From NCBI RefSeq assembly GCF_020096995.1, contig NZ_CP083692.1, positions 1,674,001 through 1,738,000 of the forward strand: a DNA stretch of 64,000 bases, in the 5' to 3' direction. The notes beneath the pieces are model-generated. The model was not told the DNA's origin. It saw nothing but the letters and a program-made list of their open reading frames with translations, and searched no databases. Made by a program: the position numbers and the translations under genes. Shown piece after piece: positions 63,878 through 64,000 of this stretch; position 1 is the first letter of the stretch, and each line of letters starts with the position of its first letter. The stretch comes from Leucobacter sp. Psy1. Its GTDB lineage: Bacteria > Actinomycetota > Actinomycetes > Actinomycetales > Microbacteriaceae.

Positions 63878-64000
63878 TTAGGAGCGCCGTTCTTCGAGTC
63901 GCGTCAGCTGAGCGCGGAGCTCCCGAACTTCTGCGAGTATCTCCGGCGTGTGGTCGTGCTCCTCGAGCTCCTCGGTCTGGATCCGGTTCATACCCTCGAC
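63878..64000 (-). CDS. C-terminal end of an unidentified protein, runs off the window
   Basis: On the minus strand 40 codons and a TAA stop (63880-63878) are visible. The peptide contains MNRIQTEELEEHDHTPEILA and ends LRAQLTRLEERRS, a charged helix with heptad-like leucines that may form a coiled coil. The rest lies beyond the window, so the identity cannot be given. It converges with the ABC-F gene, 24 bp apart. Confidence 0.55.
   Translation of the reverse strand, partial: VEGMNRIQTEELEEHDHTPEILAEVRELRAQLTRLEERRS

Overview
The window is a 64 kb stretch of very GC-rich chromosome dominated by core metabolism and DNA repair genes. RbpA, WhiA, OpcA, a T-box in front of a long-form ileS, DUF3000, DUF4233 and an Arthrobacter-type choline oxidase point to an actinobacterium, most likely of the family Microbacteriaceae (Leucobacter-like; the genus is an inference). 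No prophage, transposase, CRISPR array or rRNA was found. One tRNA-Leu(GAG) is present.

Layout. 1-2261 (minus): DUF3000, RNase D and the start of a thiolase. 2367-3428 (plus): an AFG1/ZapE ATPase. 3447-9556 (minus): a glycine-betaine synthesis cluster (BCCT transporter, aldehyde dehydrogenase, choline oxidase) and pyridoxal kinase. 9699-13869: gluQRS, a GerW-like protein, an SGNH hydrolase and an SF2 helicase. 13970-14115: tRNA-Leu and its terminator. 14144-15185 (minus): an ArsR regulator with an SRPBCC protein. 15318-18871 (plus): a manganese/zinc-type ABC importer. 19203-25189 (plus): T-box, ileS, folC, DUF4233, ndk. 25222-28292 (plus): a YcaQ/AlkX-like glycosylase and a YCII-ECF42 sigma pair. 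28303-39809: uvrB, then a minus-strand molybdoenzyme, then uvrA-uvrC-rapZ-whiA. 39911-44432 (plus): sod, gap-pgk-tpiA-secG, rbpA. 44476-52565 (minus): tkt-tal-pgi-zwf-opcA-pgl, a tightly overlapping pentose-phosphate operon. 52649-57749: ctaB, an APC permease and a MetB-like enzyme on plus, ctaA on minus. 57805-62122 (plus): sufB-sufD-Rieske-sufC-sufT. 62255-63853: an ABC-F ATPase. The window ends inside a minus-strand gene.

The genes link central carbon flow (glycolysis trunk, both pentose-phosphate branches), haem A synthesis, Fe-S cluster assembly, osmoprotection and nucleotide excision repair. The strongest non-coding theme is transcription: thirteen genes have a TANNNT -10 box ending 6-8 nt before an ATG or GTG, the layout expected for leaderless mRNAs. 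Other points of interest are a cysteine-tailed upstream ORF in the suf leader, an ECF42-type promoter in front of the YCII-sigma operon, the T-box, and two intergenic inverted-repeat elements.
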